Positions 32,182 to 40,717 of a stretch of DNA of 64,000 nt are shown here, piece by piece; the first letter of the stretch is position 1, and every line of letters begins with the position of its first letter. Made by a program: the position numbers and the translations under genes. The notes under the pieces were generated by a model. The model worked only from the letters and a program-made list of their open reading frames with translations, was not told where the DNA came from and did not search any database. Source of the stretch: Cuniculiplasma sp052315415 (GTDB taxonomy: Archaea; Thermoplasmatota; Thermoplasmata; Thermoplasmatales; Thermoplasmataceae); the NCBI GenBank assembly GCA_052315415.1, contig JBLSDH010000003.1, positions 56,530 through 120,529 of the forward strand, read 5' to 3'.

Positions 32182-33114
32182 TTATTGAATTTTTAAAGAT
32201 TTTTTGTTTTTCATTGCCCTATACATGACAAGAAACAGGAATGACAACAGAATCAAACCGAAAACTGTGATTATAAGGAAGGAATTCAGAAGAGGCCCAT
32301 TGTTCATCAGTGAGTTTACATTCAAGGTATGATGGAAAGCATAGGGGTAAACAAGAGGATATGTTAAAAACACAGAAATTGAAAGTAATGGAATGAAAAA
32401 TAATTTCTTAATCCTGAATTCTGTCAAAGATGAAAGGGCAACCAGAGAAATTAAGATGGCTGAAATTACTGGAAGAATTGAAAACCCTGCACCATCCATG
32501 GAATAGAGGGACACTGAACCGGTGAGGAGTCCTGCAAAAACAACAAGTGCGGTTTTCCATGATGCACCGACATCAAAAAACATGTAAGAAAGGCCCCATG
32601 ATATGAGAGTTCCGGATACGAGAAACATCCAGGAATAAGGGTCAATTATCCACTGCCCAAAGTTAAAAGAAAGATTTTGTGTGTTAACTCCCCCAGCACC
32701 AATTATACCTGATATGACAAAAAGGGCAATAAGTGCAAGGGCAAAGGTGGAAAACCCATATGAATACATGAGAAATCTTTTTGACAAAAACCTGCCTGAA
32801 TTCATGTATTCTCCATAAACAAAGGCAGCGTTTCTTGCCACAAAGAATATGAGAAATACCATTATTCCCCCGGAATATAGATATGCCACTGGTAGTATTG
32901 CCGATGGAAATATAAAATCAGAAGCAACAACCCAGAACGCTGCAAATGTACCTGTTATTTCCCAGATCGGTGTTATGTATTGAATAACGGTGTCAGAACT
33001 GTTTTTCCAGTTGAAAATAAGCTGGTATGAACCCATGAATTCTGTCAGAAACAGGGATATAAATACTGAAAATATTGCATAATCAATTAAAAAAACGTAT
33101 TCAGTCATAAACAC
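32182..33114 (-). CDS. cydB: Cytochrome bd-type quinol oxidase subunit II
   Basis: A 310-residue membrane protein with about eight transmembrane helices, partner of CydA. Subunit II features include the N-terminal FLIDYAIFSVFISLFLTEFMGSYQLIFNW, the second helix block PIWEITGTFAAFWVVASDFIFP (the family W-[DE]-x-[NT]-x-[TV]-W region, diverged), and ARNAAFVYG. It overlaps the end of cydA by 14 bases, so the subunits are coupled. The protein is somewhat shorter than bacterial CydB and its sequence is diverged, as in other archaeal bd oxidases. Confidence 0.88.
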   Translation of the reverse strand: MFMTEYVFLIDYAIFSVFISLFLTEFMGSYQLIFNWKNSSDTVIQYITPIWEITGTFAAFWVVASDFIFPSAILPVAYLYSGGIMVFLIFFVARNAAFVYGEYMNSGRFLSKRFLMYSYGFSTFALALIALFVISGIIGAGGVNTQNLSFNFGQWIIDPYSWMFLVSGTLISWGLSYMFFDVGASWKTALVVFAGLLTGSVSLYSMDGAGFSILPVISAILISLVALSSLTEFRIKKLFFIPLLSISVFLTYPLVYPYAFHHTLNVNSLMNNGPLLNSFLIITVFGLILLSFLFLVMYRAMKNKKSLKIQ

Positions 33115-34471
33115 CCTCCTTCAAATTACTTTTTTTATTATGGGTTACAGTCTGTCTGTTCCTGTATATTCTCATCATTATGTAGAATGTCAGTGGAATT
33201 ACAAGCAGGTAGAATGCAATTATGAAATATCCTGGCAATATGATGGCTGTGGATGTTGATTCGGCCTGGGACACTTTCATAACATTGTAAACAATCCATG
33301 GCTGTCTTCCAACCTCATCTGTAACCCATCCCAGTTCATAAATTGCATAGGCAATGAATGACAAAGGAATTTCCAGCAACACCAGTAGGCGATTTCTTGT
33401 AAAGTCCTTTCTCATTATGAAGTAAAGGAAGAGTATGAAGAAGAAAAGCCCCATGAGAAGGCCACCAACCACCATTATGTCAAAACTGGTATGGACAAAA
33501 AGGGGCGGCCATGTGCTTTTTGGAAATGAAGAAAGACCGGGAAGGGTTGTTATACCAGATTCTATCTTTGCAAGAAAAGCCTGAAGGCCAGGTATTTTCA
33601 AAGAACCATAAATTATGCCATTGTTCAGATATCCAAAAATATGCTCTGAGAATCCTGTTCCTGTTACAGGGTTCAATTCAATTGCAGCATATTTCTCCGG
33701 CTGGTACTTCAGCAGTGAAATGACCTCGTTTCCTCCAGTTATTCCCGCAAGGGCTATTGTTATCATTGATATCCAGGCGGATATCCTGAGAACCAGTGCA
33801 GAGGCCTTTTTCTCAATTTCCTCATTGGATCTCAGATATGTGTATGCAAACATTCCTGATGTAAGGACAACACCTGCAAAAATGGTTGTTGTCAGCACAT
33901 GTTCAAGTTCATCAGCTGTTGATGCAGTGAAGAAAGGGGCAAAAGGTGCAACATTTATGACTTTGCCAGTGGTTTCAAAATAACTTAGGTTGAATCCATT
34001 GGGTGTGTTCATCCATGCATTGACCATTGTGATGAACACTGCAGACATTATCACTCCAAGATAGACACCAAGGGACAGGAGAAAATTGCTGTATTTCCAT
34101 CTGAAAGCGTTTTCATAATAAGCATAAATCATCAAAGTTATGGTTTCCAGGAAAAAGGCTGAAACCTCAGCATAAAAGATATTTATTGCACCGGTTTCAG
34201 ACACAAGCTTCATGAATCCTGGAAAAAGGTTTACAAGTTCTACTGCCATCACAATTCCGCTTGCAGTTCCAATACCAAATGCAACTATGAACATTTTTTT
34301 AACCCTTTTTATCAGATATTCATACACTTCCCTGTTTTTTCTTGCATGAAGAAACTCAAGAATCACAAGAAGCAGTCCAAGGGATACGCTTGTTCCCACA
34401 ATAATTATGTGGGAACCAATTGTGAATGCAAACAGGAAACGATCAAAGAAACTAATACTCAACGGCATCAC
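33101..34471 (-). CDS. cydA: Cytochrome bd-type quinol oxidase subunit I
   Basis: A 456-residue heme-bearing subunit with nine predicted helices. Seen: FDRFLFAFTIGSHIIIVGTS with the high-spin heme histidine (H20), GTASGIVMAVELVNLFPGF, AEVSAFFLETITLMIYAYY, NAWMNTPNGF, and the conserved GRQPWIVYNVMKV near the end. The segment between helices 6 and 7 (around 255-315) is short, so it has the short-Q-loop form (CIO-like). Oxidises quinol and reduces oxygen to water with high affinity and without proton pumping, in the cytoplasmic membrane. Lies in an operon with the gene at 34452 and cydB. Confidence 0.94.
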   Translation of the reverse strand: MMPLSISFFDRFLFAFTIGSHIIIVGTSVSLGLLLVILEFLHARKNREVYEYLIKRVKKMFIVAFGIGTASGIVMAVELVNLFPGFMKLVSETGAINIFYAEVSAFFLETITLMIYAYYENAFRWKYSNFLLSLGVYLGVIMSAVFITMVNAWMNTPNGFNLSYFETTGKVINVAPFAPFFTASTADELEHVLTTTIFAGVVLTSGMFAYTYLRSNEEIEKKASALVLRISAWISMITIALAGITGGNEVISLLKYQPEKYAAIELNPVTGTGFSEHIFGYLNNGIIYGSLKIPGLQAFLAKIESGITTLPGLSSFPKSTWPPLFVHTSFDIMVVGGLLMGLFFFILFLYFIMRKDFTRNRLLVLLEIPLSFIAYAIYELGWVTDEVGRQPWIVYNVMKVSQAESTSTAIILPGYFIIAFYLLVIPLTFYIMMRIYRNRQTVTHNKKSNLKEGVYD

Positions 34472-35105
34472 CCCTTCTTATTTTTACAAGGCTTGAAAAA
34501 TTGAAGAACCCTGCCCATAGGAACAGGATTCCAAGGAATTCAGAATAGTAGAGAAGCTCAGGGAAGCTTGCAATGTAAAGTGACCCCGCAATGGAAACTA
34601 AAACTGTTCCAGCAATTATCCATACCATTTTCAGATTTCCTGTTTTTTTAAGTGAGTATACGGCAACACCTATCAGTATTGCTGCAGATGGGAACGTGGA
34701 AAATGAAGACGAAATGACAACAGGCAGGGGAAGGGCACCATAAACAACTCCGTTCACAAGTATATTTGAGGCGGGAGTGATTATTAATGTTGCAATTACT
34801 GCAAGGGACGATAACACTGTATATACTATAAATCCAAGCAACATTTTTTTATTATTCAAAAGTGAAAGTGAACCCAAAGCAAGCAATTCCACCAGAAGTG
34901 CCACAGAGAACAGGTAAACTGAAAAAAGTAAAGTTCCCGAAATATTCAGTGCAAACAGAACTTCAAGAAATGCCCCAAGTACAAACAGGAAAAGACCGGA
35001 ACCCCAGAATTTATAGGAAATTCCTTTCTTGAAGAACACTGTGATGGCAAGAAGGAAACTGGCCATTGTTATGAATATTGTGGAATAAACAAGCAGTTTA
35101 TTCAT
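34452..35105 (-). CDS. Multi-pass membrane protein leading the cyd operon
   Basis: A 217-residue protein with about seven predicted transmembrane helices and little soluble sequence; I do not recognise a family. It is the first gene of the cytochrome bd operon and its last 20 bases overlap cydA. No heme or metal ligand pattern stands out; the C-terminus KIRRGDAVEY is charged. It may be an assembly factor or accessory subunit of the oxidase. The ATG at 35105 is preferred over an in-frame TTG at 35120, because a TATA box (AATTTATATT, 35122-35131) lies right against the TTG and would put the transcript start near 35105. Confidence 0.7.
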   Translation of the reverse strand: MNKLLVYSTIFITMASFLLAITVFFKKGISYKFWGSGLFLFVLGAFLEVLFALNISGTLLFSVYLFSVALLVELLALGSLSLLNNKKMLLGFIVYTVLSSLAVIATLIITPASNILVNGVVYGALPLPVVISSSFSTFPSAAILIGVAVYSLKKTGNLKMVWIIAGTVLVSIAGSLYIASFPELLYYSEFLGILFLWAGFFNFSSLVKIRRGDAVEY

Positions 35106-35144
35106 AACTGCATATTTCAAAAATTTATATTAATTATTAAGAAT

Positions 35145-35185
35145 AAAAATACACAAACATGGACAATAATGAGCAAAAATACACA
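35145..35185. promoter_or_regulatory. Direct repeat between cyd operon and RHH regulator (candidate operator)
   Basis: The 11-mer AAAAATACACA occurs at 35145-35155 and 35175-35185, spaced exactly 30 bases start to start, close to three helical turns, so both copies face the same side of DNA. They lie between two divergent promoters: the cyd TATA box at 35122-35131 and a TATA-like GATATTATAATAG (about 35194-35206) before the regulator gene. Ribbon-helix-helix repressors commonly bind tandem short repeats next to their own gene. Binding by the neighbouring protein is inferred. Confidence 0.5.
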
Positions 35186-35229
35186 CAATAAAAGATATTA
35201 TAATAGTAATGAATGATTTAGAGTTTTAA

Positions 35230-35799
35230 ATGGGAAGAATCAATGTGAGCATGAAAAACGAAGCAATCCAGAAGCTGGAAGATTTCGCTGATAAAAAAGG
35301 GAGGCCGGTAAGCTCAATTGTTATGGAAGCAGTATCACTTTACATGGCACTGGATTCAATAGGTATCAGAAGTGAGGATATAGTACGTATTGGAACACTT
35401 ATAAGTCTGCTTATTGAAACAGGTTCAGTTCCTGTACCTTCCATACTTCTGGATTTCCTGGTAAAGAATTCTATGAAATACAGTGAGAAGGAAACATTGA
35501 AAAAATGGTATGAAAGAGGCCAGATACTTGGTAATATAATTAAAAAATATGCAGAAACACTTGAAGAGCTTATAGATCAGATCCAACAGTACAAAAACAT
35601 AATGGTGGGAAATTTCATAGACATTCAAAAGGAGGATCATAGGATAAGTGTGAAGATATCAGGAACAGGTTACAGCATTGAATCTGCAAAGGCAACTGTG
35701 AGTGGAGTTGAAGGATTTTTTTCCGCATACGGAATTAAAAAAGAGGATGCCCTGATATCCGAGGGTTTCATATGGTATAAGGGCTTGACAAACACCTAA
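35230..35799 (+). CDS. Ribbon-helix-helix transcriptional regulator
   Basis: A 189-residue protein. Residues 1-45 are a CopG/Arc-type ribbon-helix-helix: strand RINVSMKN, helix AIQKLEDFADKKG, turn RPVSS, helix IVMEAVSLYMAL. The rest (about 50-189) has a helical middle with WYERGQILGNIIKKYAETLEELIDQIQQY, likely a dimer interface, and a C-terminal alpha/beta domain (DHRISVKISGTGYSIESAK...). No metal-binding cluster like that of NikR is seen. It is divergent from the cyd operon, which is its most likely target beside itself. It overlaps the convergent PLD-like gene by four bases. Confidence 0.82.
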   Translation: MGRINVSMKNEAIQKLEDFADKKGRPVSSIVMEAVSLYMALDSIGIRSEDIVRIGTLISLLIETGSVPVPSILLDFLVKNSMKYSEKETLKKWYERGQILGNIIKKYAETLEELIDQIQQYKNIMVGNFIDIQKEDHRISVKISGTGYSIESAKATVSGVEGFFSAYGIKKEDALISEGFIWYKGLTNT

Positions 35800-36674
35800 T
35801 TTTTCAGATTTTCTGATATCTTCCAGTCTGAATTGAATTTTTCCATGAGTATTTTTCTGTGCAAACCTTTTTTGAATATTATCCCGATCTCCCTGTTTCT
35901 TTCGAGGCTTGTTCCAGAAAAATTTTGTGAACCTATGAACGCTCTTTTCTTTATGTGAATCATCTTAGCATGAAGGTAAAGTGAATTAGCCGGCATTATC
36001 CTTATTTTCACGCCAGAATCCTTCAGGGATAATGCATTCTTTTTGTCCTCACTGCTTATGGTTGATGGCAGTATTAGTCTGACCTTTTTTCCCTTTGATC
36101 TCAGGAGTTCAAGTAGGGTGGGATCATCCCCCAGTTCCTCAGTCTCTATGAAAAGTTTTTTTCCTCCTCTCATGAATGAAAACAGTTCTCTCTCCGAATC
36201 AGGAGAGATCATGAGAACGTCCCTGTCTTTTGGCCTTATTCTCTCATTTTCATAATCAGACTCAAACACATTCTCAAGAGCTTTTCTTATCTTTTTTTCA
36301 TCTCCAATAACGAAATATTCCCTATTTTTTGTAAATGCTGATTCCGTCATGTTTAGAGTTCCTATAAAAAAACTGTGTTCATTCACCATGTACTTTGCAT
36401 GGTCAAATACATCATGATTGTCAAATCTCATTGGTGCAATTATGACCTTTGCACCAGTGTTTTTTAAAACAGAGATGTCAGGGGTTTCAGAATTGAATGG
36501 GTGGCCGTCAATAATTATGCGTACCTTTACCTTTTTTTCAACCTGCTCCTTTATTGTCCTCATAACTTCCTCATCATCTAAGAGGTAAAAGTTCATGTTC
36601 AGAAATTCATAGCTTGATTTTATAAAATCAATAACTTTCGTCTTTCCAGCCTCTGGTAAAGAATAAACTTCCAC
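35796..36674 (-). CDS. Phospholipase D-like (HKD superfamily) protein
   Basis: A 292-residue protein with two PLD half-sites. The first is HAKYMVNEHSFFIGTLNMTES with NREYFV; the second is HAKMIHIKKRAFIGSQNFSG with NREIGI. In both, the H-x-K core and the downstream G-[ST]-x-N are kept, but the aspartate of H-x-K-x4-D is replaced (by E in the first, K in the second). No signal peptide, so it is cytosolic and more likely acts on nucleic acid (nuclease-like) than on lipid. It is near the 8-oxoguanine glycosylase gene, divergent from it by 37 bases, which fits a repair role but does not prove it. Confidence 0.85.
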   Translation of the reverse strand: MEVYSLPEAGKTKVIDFIKSSYEFLNMNFYLLDDEEVMRTIKEQVEKKVKVRIIIDGHPFNSETPDISVLKNTGAKVIIAPMRFDNHDVFDHAKYMVNEHSFFIGTLNMTESAFTKNREYFVIGDEKKIRKALENVFESDYENERIRPKDRDVLMISPDSERELFSFMRGGKKLFIETEELGDDPTLLELLRSKGKKVRLILPSTISSEDKKNALSLKDSGVKIRIMPANSLYLHAKMIHIKKRAFIGSQNFSGTSLERNREIGIIFKKGLHRKILMEKFNSDWKISENLKN

Positions 36675-36711
36675 AAATGATAAAATTTAACACTATATTA
36701 ATCATTTCCAT

Positions 36712-37356
36712 ATGAGAGCCTTGGAATCATTGAAAGAAAAAACATGGATAGAGCAGGTTGAAGAACTGATAAACTCTCCATTTTCAGCAGAGGTGAATGA
36801 CAAGGTTCGGGAATTCAGATCATTCAGGAACAGAAGTTCCGAGGAAATATTTTTTGAACTTGTTTTTTGCATAATAACAGCAAACACCTCGGCAAAGCTG
36901 GGTACAAAGATGCAGGAAAGACTTGGGATTGAACCGTTCCTCCATTTTGGAATGGAGGATCTGAGAAATGCACTGCACAAAGAAAGGTGCAGGTTCTACA
37001 ACACACGTTCAAGATACATATATGAATCAAGAAAGTTACTGGATGAACTCCCTGTAATAATAAACCATCCGGATCCCTGGTATGCAAGGGAGTATCTGAT
37101 TCAAAATGTAAAGGGGCTTGGTTATAAGGAAGCTTCACACTTTTTGAGAAACACAGGAACATTTTCCTTTGCAATACTTGACAAACACATACTCAGGCTT
37201 GTTCTTGGTGAAAAATCAAATTCCTTTTCCCTATCAAAGAAGGAATACATAAAAATAGAAAAAAAATTCAGATTAATATCTGAAAGTTTTGGCATGGAGC
37301 CCGGTATTTTTGATCTCTATGTATGGAAAATTGCCTCTGGGCAGCTTATAAAATAA
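36712..37356 (+). CDS. ogg: N-glycosylase/DNA lyase, Ogg2 type
   Basis: A 214-residue base-excision enzyme that removes 8-oxoguanine and nicks the site. The helix-hairpin-helix is NVKGLGYKEASHFLRNTG with the catalytic lysine in GLGYKEAS, and the catalytic aspartate is in FAILDKHILRLVL. No iron-sulfur cluster motif. Length and C-terminus (DLYVWKIASGQLIK) match archaeal Ogg2. It is divergent from the PLD-like gene and convergent with aconitase. Useful in an aerobic acidophile with oxidative stress. Confidence 0.93.
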   Translation: MRALESLKEKTWIEQVEELINSPFSAEVNDKVREFRSFRNRSSEEIFFELVFCIITANTSAKLGTKMQERLGIEPFLHFGMEDLRNALHKERCRFYNTRSRYIYESRKLLDELPVIINHPDPWYAREYLIQNVKGLGYKEASHFLRNTGTFSFAILDKHILRLVLGEKSNSFSLSKKEYIKIEKKFRLISESFGMEPGIFDLYVWKIASGQLIK

Positions 37357-37362
37357 TTTGCT

Positions 37363-40035
37363 TTACATTTTTCTCATTACGAAAGGCAGTATTCCATCAT
37401 TGAGATAATATTTAACCTCAACCGGTGTATCCAGTCTCACTGTAAGTTCCACTTCCTTTTGTTTCCCATCCCTGGATGTGTATGATATTGTTGCATTCTG
37501 TCTTGGTTCAAGCTTCTCAGGAAGTTTCAGTGTTATTTCTTTTGTCACATCAATATCCATGGATTTGAAATTTTTCCCATCCTTGAACTGAAGAGGAAGA
37601 ACACCCATACATACAAGGTTACTTCTGTGTATTCTCTCAAAGGATTCTGCAATTACAGCCTTTACACCCAGCAGATATGGACCCTTTGCAGCCCAGTCCC
37701 TGCTTGATCCAGAACCGTACTCCTTTCCCGCAATTACTATGCTGCCACCCTTCTCCTTCAATTTCATTGCCACATTGTATATCCAATCCTCTTTTCCAGA
37801 TTCAGGATCAACTGTCCTTGGGCCCTCCTTGTCAACAAGTAGGTTTTTAATCCTGTTGTTTCCGAATGTTCCCCTCATCATTACTTCATGGTTGCCCCTT
37901 CTGGAACCAAAGGAGTTGAAATCCTCTGGATTTACGCCCTTTTCAATAAGATACTGTCCCGCAGGTGAATTTTTCCCTATTGAACCAGCTGGTGAAATAT
38001 GATCTGTTGTTATTGAGTCTCCAAACACCGCCAGCACTTTAAGTCCTTTCAAAACATTTGAGTATTTTCCCTCATTTTTTGAAAAGTTATCAAAGAAAGG
38101 AGGGTTTCTTATGTAGGTACTCTTCTCATCCCATTTGTACAGTACCCCCTCCGGGGTATCTAGTTCGTTCCACAATTCACTGAATTTACCTATTTTTTCA
38201 TAGTTGGATCTGAAGAGGTCCGAGGTTACATTCTTCCTTATCTCCTCACTTATCTCCTTCTCCTCCGGCCAAAGATCCTTGAGAAAAACTTCCTTTCCAT
38301 CCTTTCCCTTTCCAATTGGTTCCTTATCCATATCTATGTTAATTGTTCCTGCAATTGCATAGGCAACAACAAGCATTGGTGACATGAGATAGTTTGCCCT
38401 GACATTTCTGTGAATCCTGGCCTCAAAATTTCTATTTCCTGAAAGGACAGAAACAGTGTACATATTATTATTGACGATTGCATCTTCTATTTCAGGCCTC
38501 AGGGGTCCACTATTTCCAATACATGTGGTACATCCAAATCCAACAACGTTGAATCCAAGAGTGTCCAAATATTTCTGAAGACCGCTTTTATTAAGGTATT
38601 CAGACACGACCCTGGAACCTGGTGCCAGACTTGTCTTAACCTTTGGATTCACCTTGAGACCAAGTTCAACTGCCCTTTTTGCAAGAAGACCTGCTCCTAT
38701 CATTACCCTTGGATTTGATGTGTTTGTGCAGCTTGTAATTGCTGCTATGACCACATCCCCATCCCTTAAGGTCTCCTCCTTACCATCAATATTAATCTTT
38801 ACTGACTTAAGTGACACCATCTTCTGATTACTCTTGTTTTTCTCAGAGGATCCATTGCTTTCCTCCATGAACTTGAGAAAACTCTTACCAGAATCTTTCA
38901 AAAGAACCTTCTGCTGTGGAAGTTTAGGGCCTGCAATGGTGGGTTCGATCATTCCAAGATCAAAATCAATAAGCTCTGAGTATGAGGATTTTACATTTCC
39001 AAAGAGACCCTGTTTTTTCATGTACTCCTGTATGAAATCTATTAGTTTACTATCCCTGCCGGTTGTTTCAAGATAAGTTATGGATTCCTCATCAACGGGA
39101 AACAGAGCACATGTTGCCCCGTATTCAGGGCACATATTTGACAGCGTTGCCCTGTCGGGTAAAGCCAGATGTTTAATTCCGTCACCAAAGAATTCAACGA
39201 ATTTCCCAACAACATTGCTCTTTCTCAAAATTTCTGTTAGTGTAAGAACAATGTCTGTTGCAGTGACACCATCCTTCGGTTTTCCATGAACATTTACACC
39301 CACAACCTTTGGTGCAAGAAAAGTTACTGGTTGCCCCAGCATTGCAGCTTCTGCCTCAATTCCTCCAACACCCCAGCCAAGGACACCAAGGCCGTTGATC
39401 ATTGTTGTGTGTGAATCAGTACCAACCAGTGTATCAAAATATGCCATTTTTTCCTCATCATTTATAAAAACTACCTTTGCAAGGTACTCCAGATTCACCT
39501 GATGGACTATTCCTGTTGAAGGTGGCACAATCTTCAGCTTCTTCATTGAGCCCTGAGCCCATTTCAAAAATCTGTATCTCTCAATGTTTCTTTGAAATTC
39601 TATTTCAGAGTTTTTCCTGAGTGCTTCATTGCTCCCATAAAAATCAACCTGAACCGAGTGATCTATAACAAGATCAACCGGAACCAGTGGTTCTATCTTT
39701 TCAGGATTTTCACCCATTTTTTTGAATGCATCTCTCATTGAAGCAATGTCAACAATTGCCGGCACTCCCGTGAAATCTTGCATTAAAACCCTTGAAACAT
39801 TAAACGGAATTTCATAGTCCGGATCAGAATCCGGTCTCCATGAAACAAGATTTTCTATATCCTTTTGAGTTACCTTTTCCCCATCAAAATTTCTTATAAG
39901 GCTTTCAAGTATAATTTTGAGTGATCTTGGAAAGTCCTTAACTTGTGGATATTTTTTCTCAACCTTTTTCAGAGACACATATTTGTATTTTTTTCCATCA
40001 AATGTTATTTCATCAATGAATTCTTCAGTGCTCAT
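37363..40035 (-). CDS. acn: Aconitate hydratase (AcnA/IRP1 type)
   Basis: An 890-residue monomeric aconitase that converts citrate to isocitrate in the TCA cycle. The [4Fe-4S] ligands are in AITSCTNTSNP and GFGCTTCIGNSGPL. Other marks: LVGTDSHTTMINGLGVLGWGVGGIEAEA, APGSRVVSEYL, the swivel domain with GDSITTDHISPAG, FGSRRGNHEVMMRGTF, and the C-terminal GKEYGSGSSRDWAAKGP with the active-site serine. Full length for the family. It stands alone; peroxiredoxin is divergent, 128 bases away, with both promoters in that gap. Confidence 0.97.
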   Translation of the reverse strand: MSTEEFIDEITFDGKKYKYVSLKKVEKKYPQVKDFPRSLKIILESLIRNFDGEKVTQKDIENLVSWRPDSDPDYEIPFNVSRVLMQDFTGVPAIVDIASMRDAFKKMGENPEKIEPLVPVDLVIDHSVQVDFYGSNEALRKNSEIEFQRNIERYRFLKWAQGSMKKLKIVPPSTGIVHQVNLEYLAKVVFINDEEKMAYFDTLVGTDSHTTMINGLGVLGWGVGGIEAEAAMLGQPVTFLAPKVVGVNVHGKPKDGVTATDIVLTLTEILRKSNVVGKFVEFFGDGIKHLALPDRATLSNMCPEYGATCALFPVDEESITYLETTGRDSKLIDFIQEYMKKQGLFGNVKSSYSELIDFDLGMIEPTIAGPKLPQQKVLLKDSGKSFLKFMEESNGSSEKNKSNQKMVSLKSVKINIDGKEETLRDGDVVIAAITSCTNTSNPRVMIGAGLLAKRAVELGLKVNPKVKTSLAPGSRVVSEYLNKSGLQKYLDTLGFNVVGFGCTTCIGNSGPLRPEIEDAIVNNNMYTVSVLSGNRNFEARIHRNVRANYLMSPMLVVAYAIAGTINIDMDKEPIGKGKDGKEVFLKDLWPEEKEISEEIRKNVTSDLFRSNYEKIGKFSELWNELDTPEGVLYKWDEKSTYIRNPPFFDNFSKNEGKYSNVLKGLKVLAVFGDSITTDHISPAGSIGKNSPAGQYLIEKGVNPEDFNSFGSRRGNHEVMMRGTFGNNRIKNLLVDKEGPRTVDPESGKEDWIYNVAMKLKEKGGSIVIAGKEYGSGSSRDWAAKGPYLLGVKAVIAESFERIHRSNLVCMGVLPLQFKDGKNFKSMDIDVTKEITLKLPEKLEPRQNATISYTSRDGKQKEVELTVRLDTPVEVKYYLNDGILPFVMRKM

Positions 40036-40163
40036 ATTCAGTAATTCTAATTATACTAATAAGCTTTGAAATATTTTAAATAAAAGAAAAAAGTTTAAGA
40101 ACGGTTCAAAAGGTAAAAAAATTTCGTATGCTTTTTTACATATATTAAACGAATAACAAAATC

Positions 40164-40676
40164 ATGGCCCTTCCGGTTGGAACTCCAGCACCAGATTTTA
40201 CTGGTATCATTGAAACAGGTAATAAAATAAGATTATCAGATTTCATAGGTAGAAATTACATAATACTCTATTTTTATCCAAAGGATGAATCCTTTGGTTG
40301 CAAGAGAGAGGCATGCGAGTTTAGGGATGAATTCGATGATTTCAAAACACTGGATGCAAAGGTTCTGGGGGTGAGCATAGACAGTGTTGAAAGTCACAGG
40401 GAATTTATAAAAAAGAGAAATCTGAATTTCAGTCTTGTATCTGATCCGGACGGAAAAATATGGGCTGATTATGATGTTAAGGTAAGGCCAATACAGTATA
40501 TGAATCAGAGAGTTACATATCTCATAGGTCTTGACGGAAGAATAAAATTCACATATACCTCGGCATTCAATTTCAGAATGCATCCAAAACTTGCCAAGGA
40601 GGCATTGTTTGCTCTGAATCAGCATGACGCAGTAGGCAGAGTAATGTCATTTCTTAACAGAGAATATCGTGTTTGA
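40164..40676 (+). CDS. bcp: Peroxiredoxin, Bcp/PrxQ type
   Basis: A 170-residue thiol peroxidase. The active site reads YFYPKDESFGCKREACEFRDEF: the peroxidatic cysteine is in SFGC and the resolving cysteine lies five residues later, as in PrxQ. The usual TPGC is SFGC here, but the P-x3-[TS]-x2-C rule still holds. The supporting arginine is present in VKVRPI. It reduces hydrogen peroxide and organic peroxides with electrons from thioredoxin-like proteins. Single gene with its own promoter region, divergent from aconitase, an oxygen-sensitive enzyme. Confidence 0.94.
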   Translation: MALPVGTPAPDFTGIIETGNKIRLSDFIGRNYIILYFYPKDESFGCKREACEFRDEFDDFKTLDAKVLGVSIDSVESHREFIKKRNLNFSLVSDPDGKIWADYDVKVRPIQYMNQRVTYLIGLDGRIKFTYTSAFNFRMHPKLAKEALFALNQHDAVGRVMSFLNREYRV

Positions 40677-40717
40677 AAAATTTTAATATATATTATGATA
40701 ACCAATAAAATATAAGA

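Noticed and set aside
40164..40676. Inactive peroxiredoxin because TPGC is SFGC
   Set aside because: The P-x3-[TS]-x2-C pattern, the resolving cysteine and the arginine are all present; the variation is tolerated.
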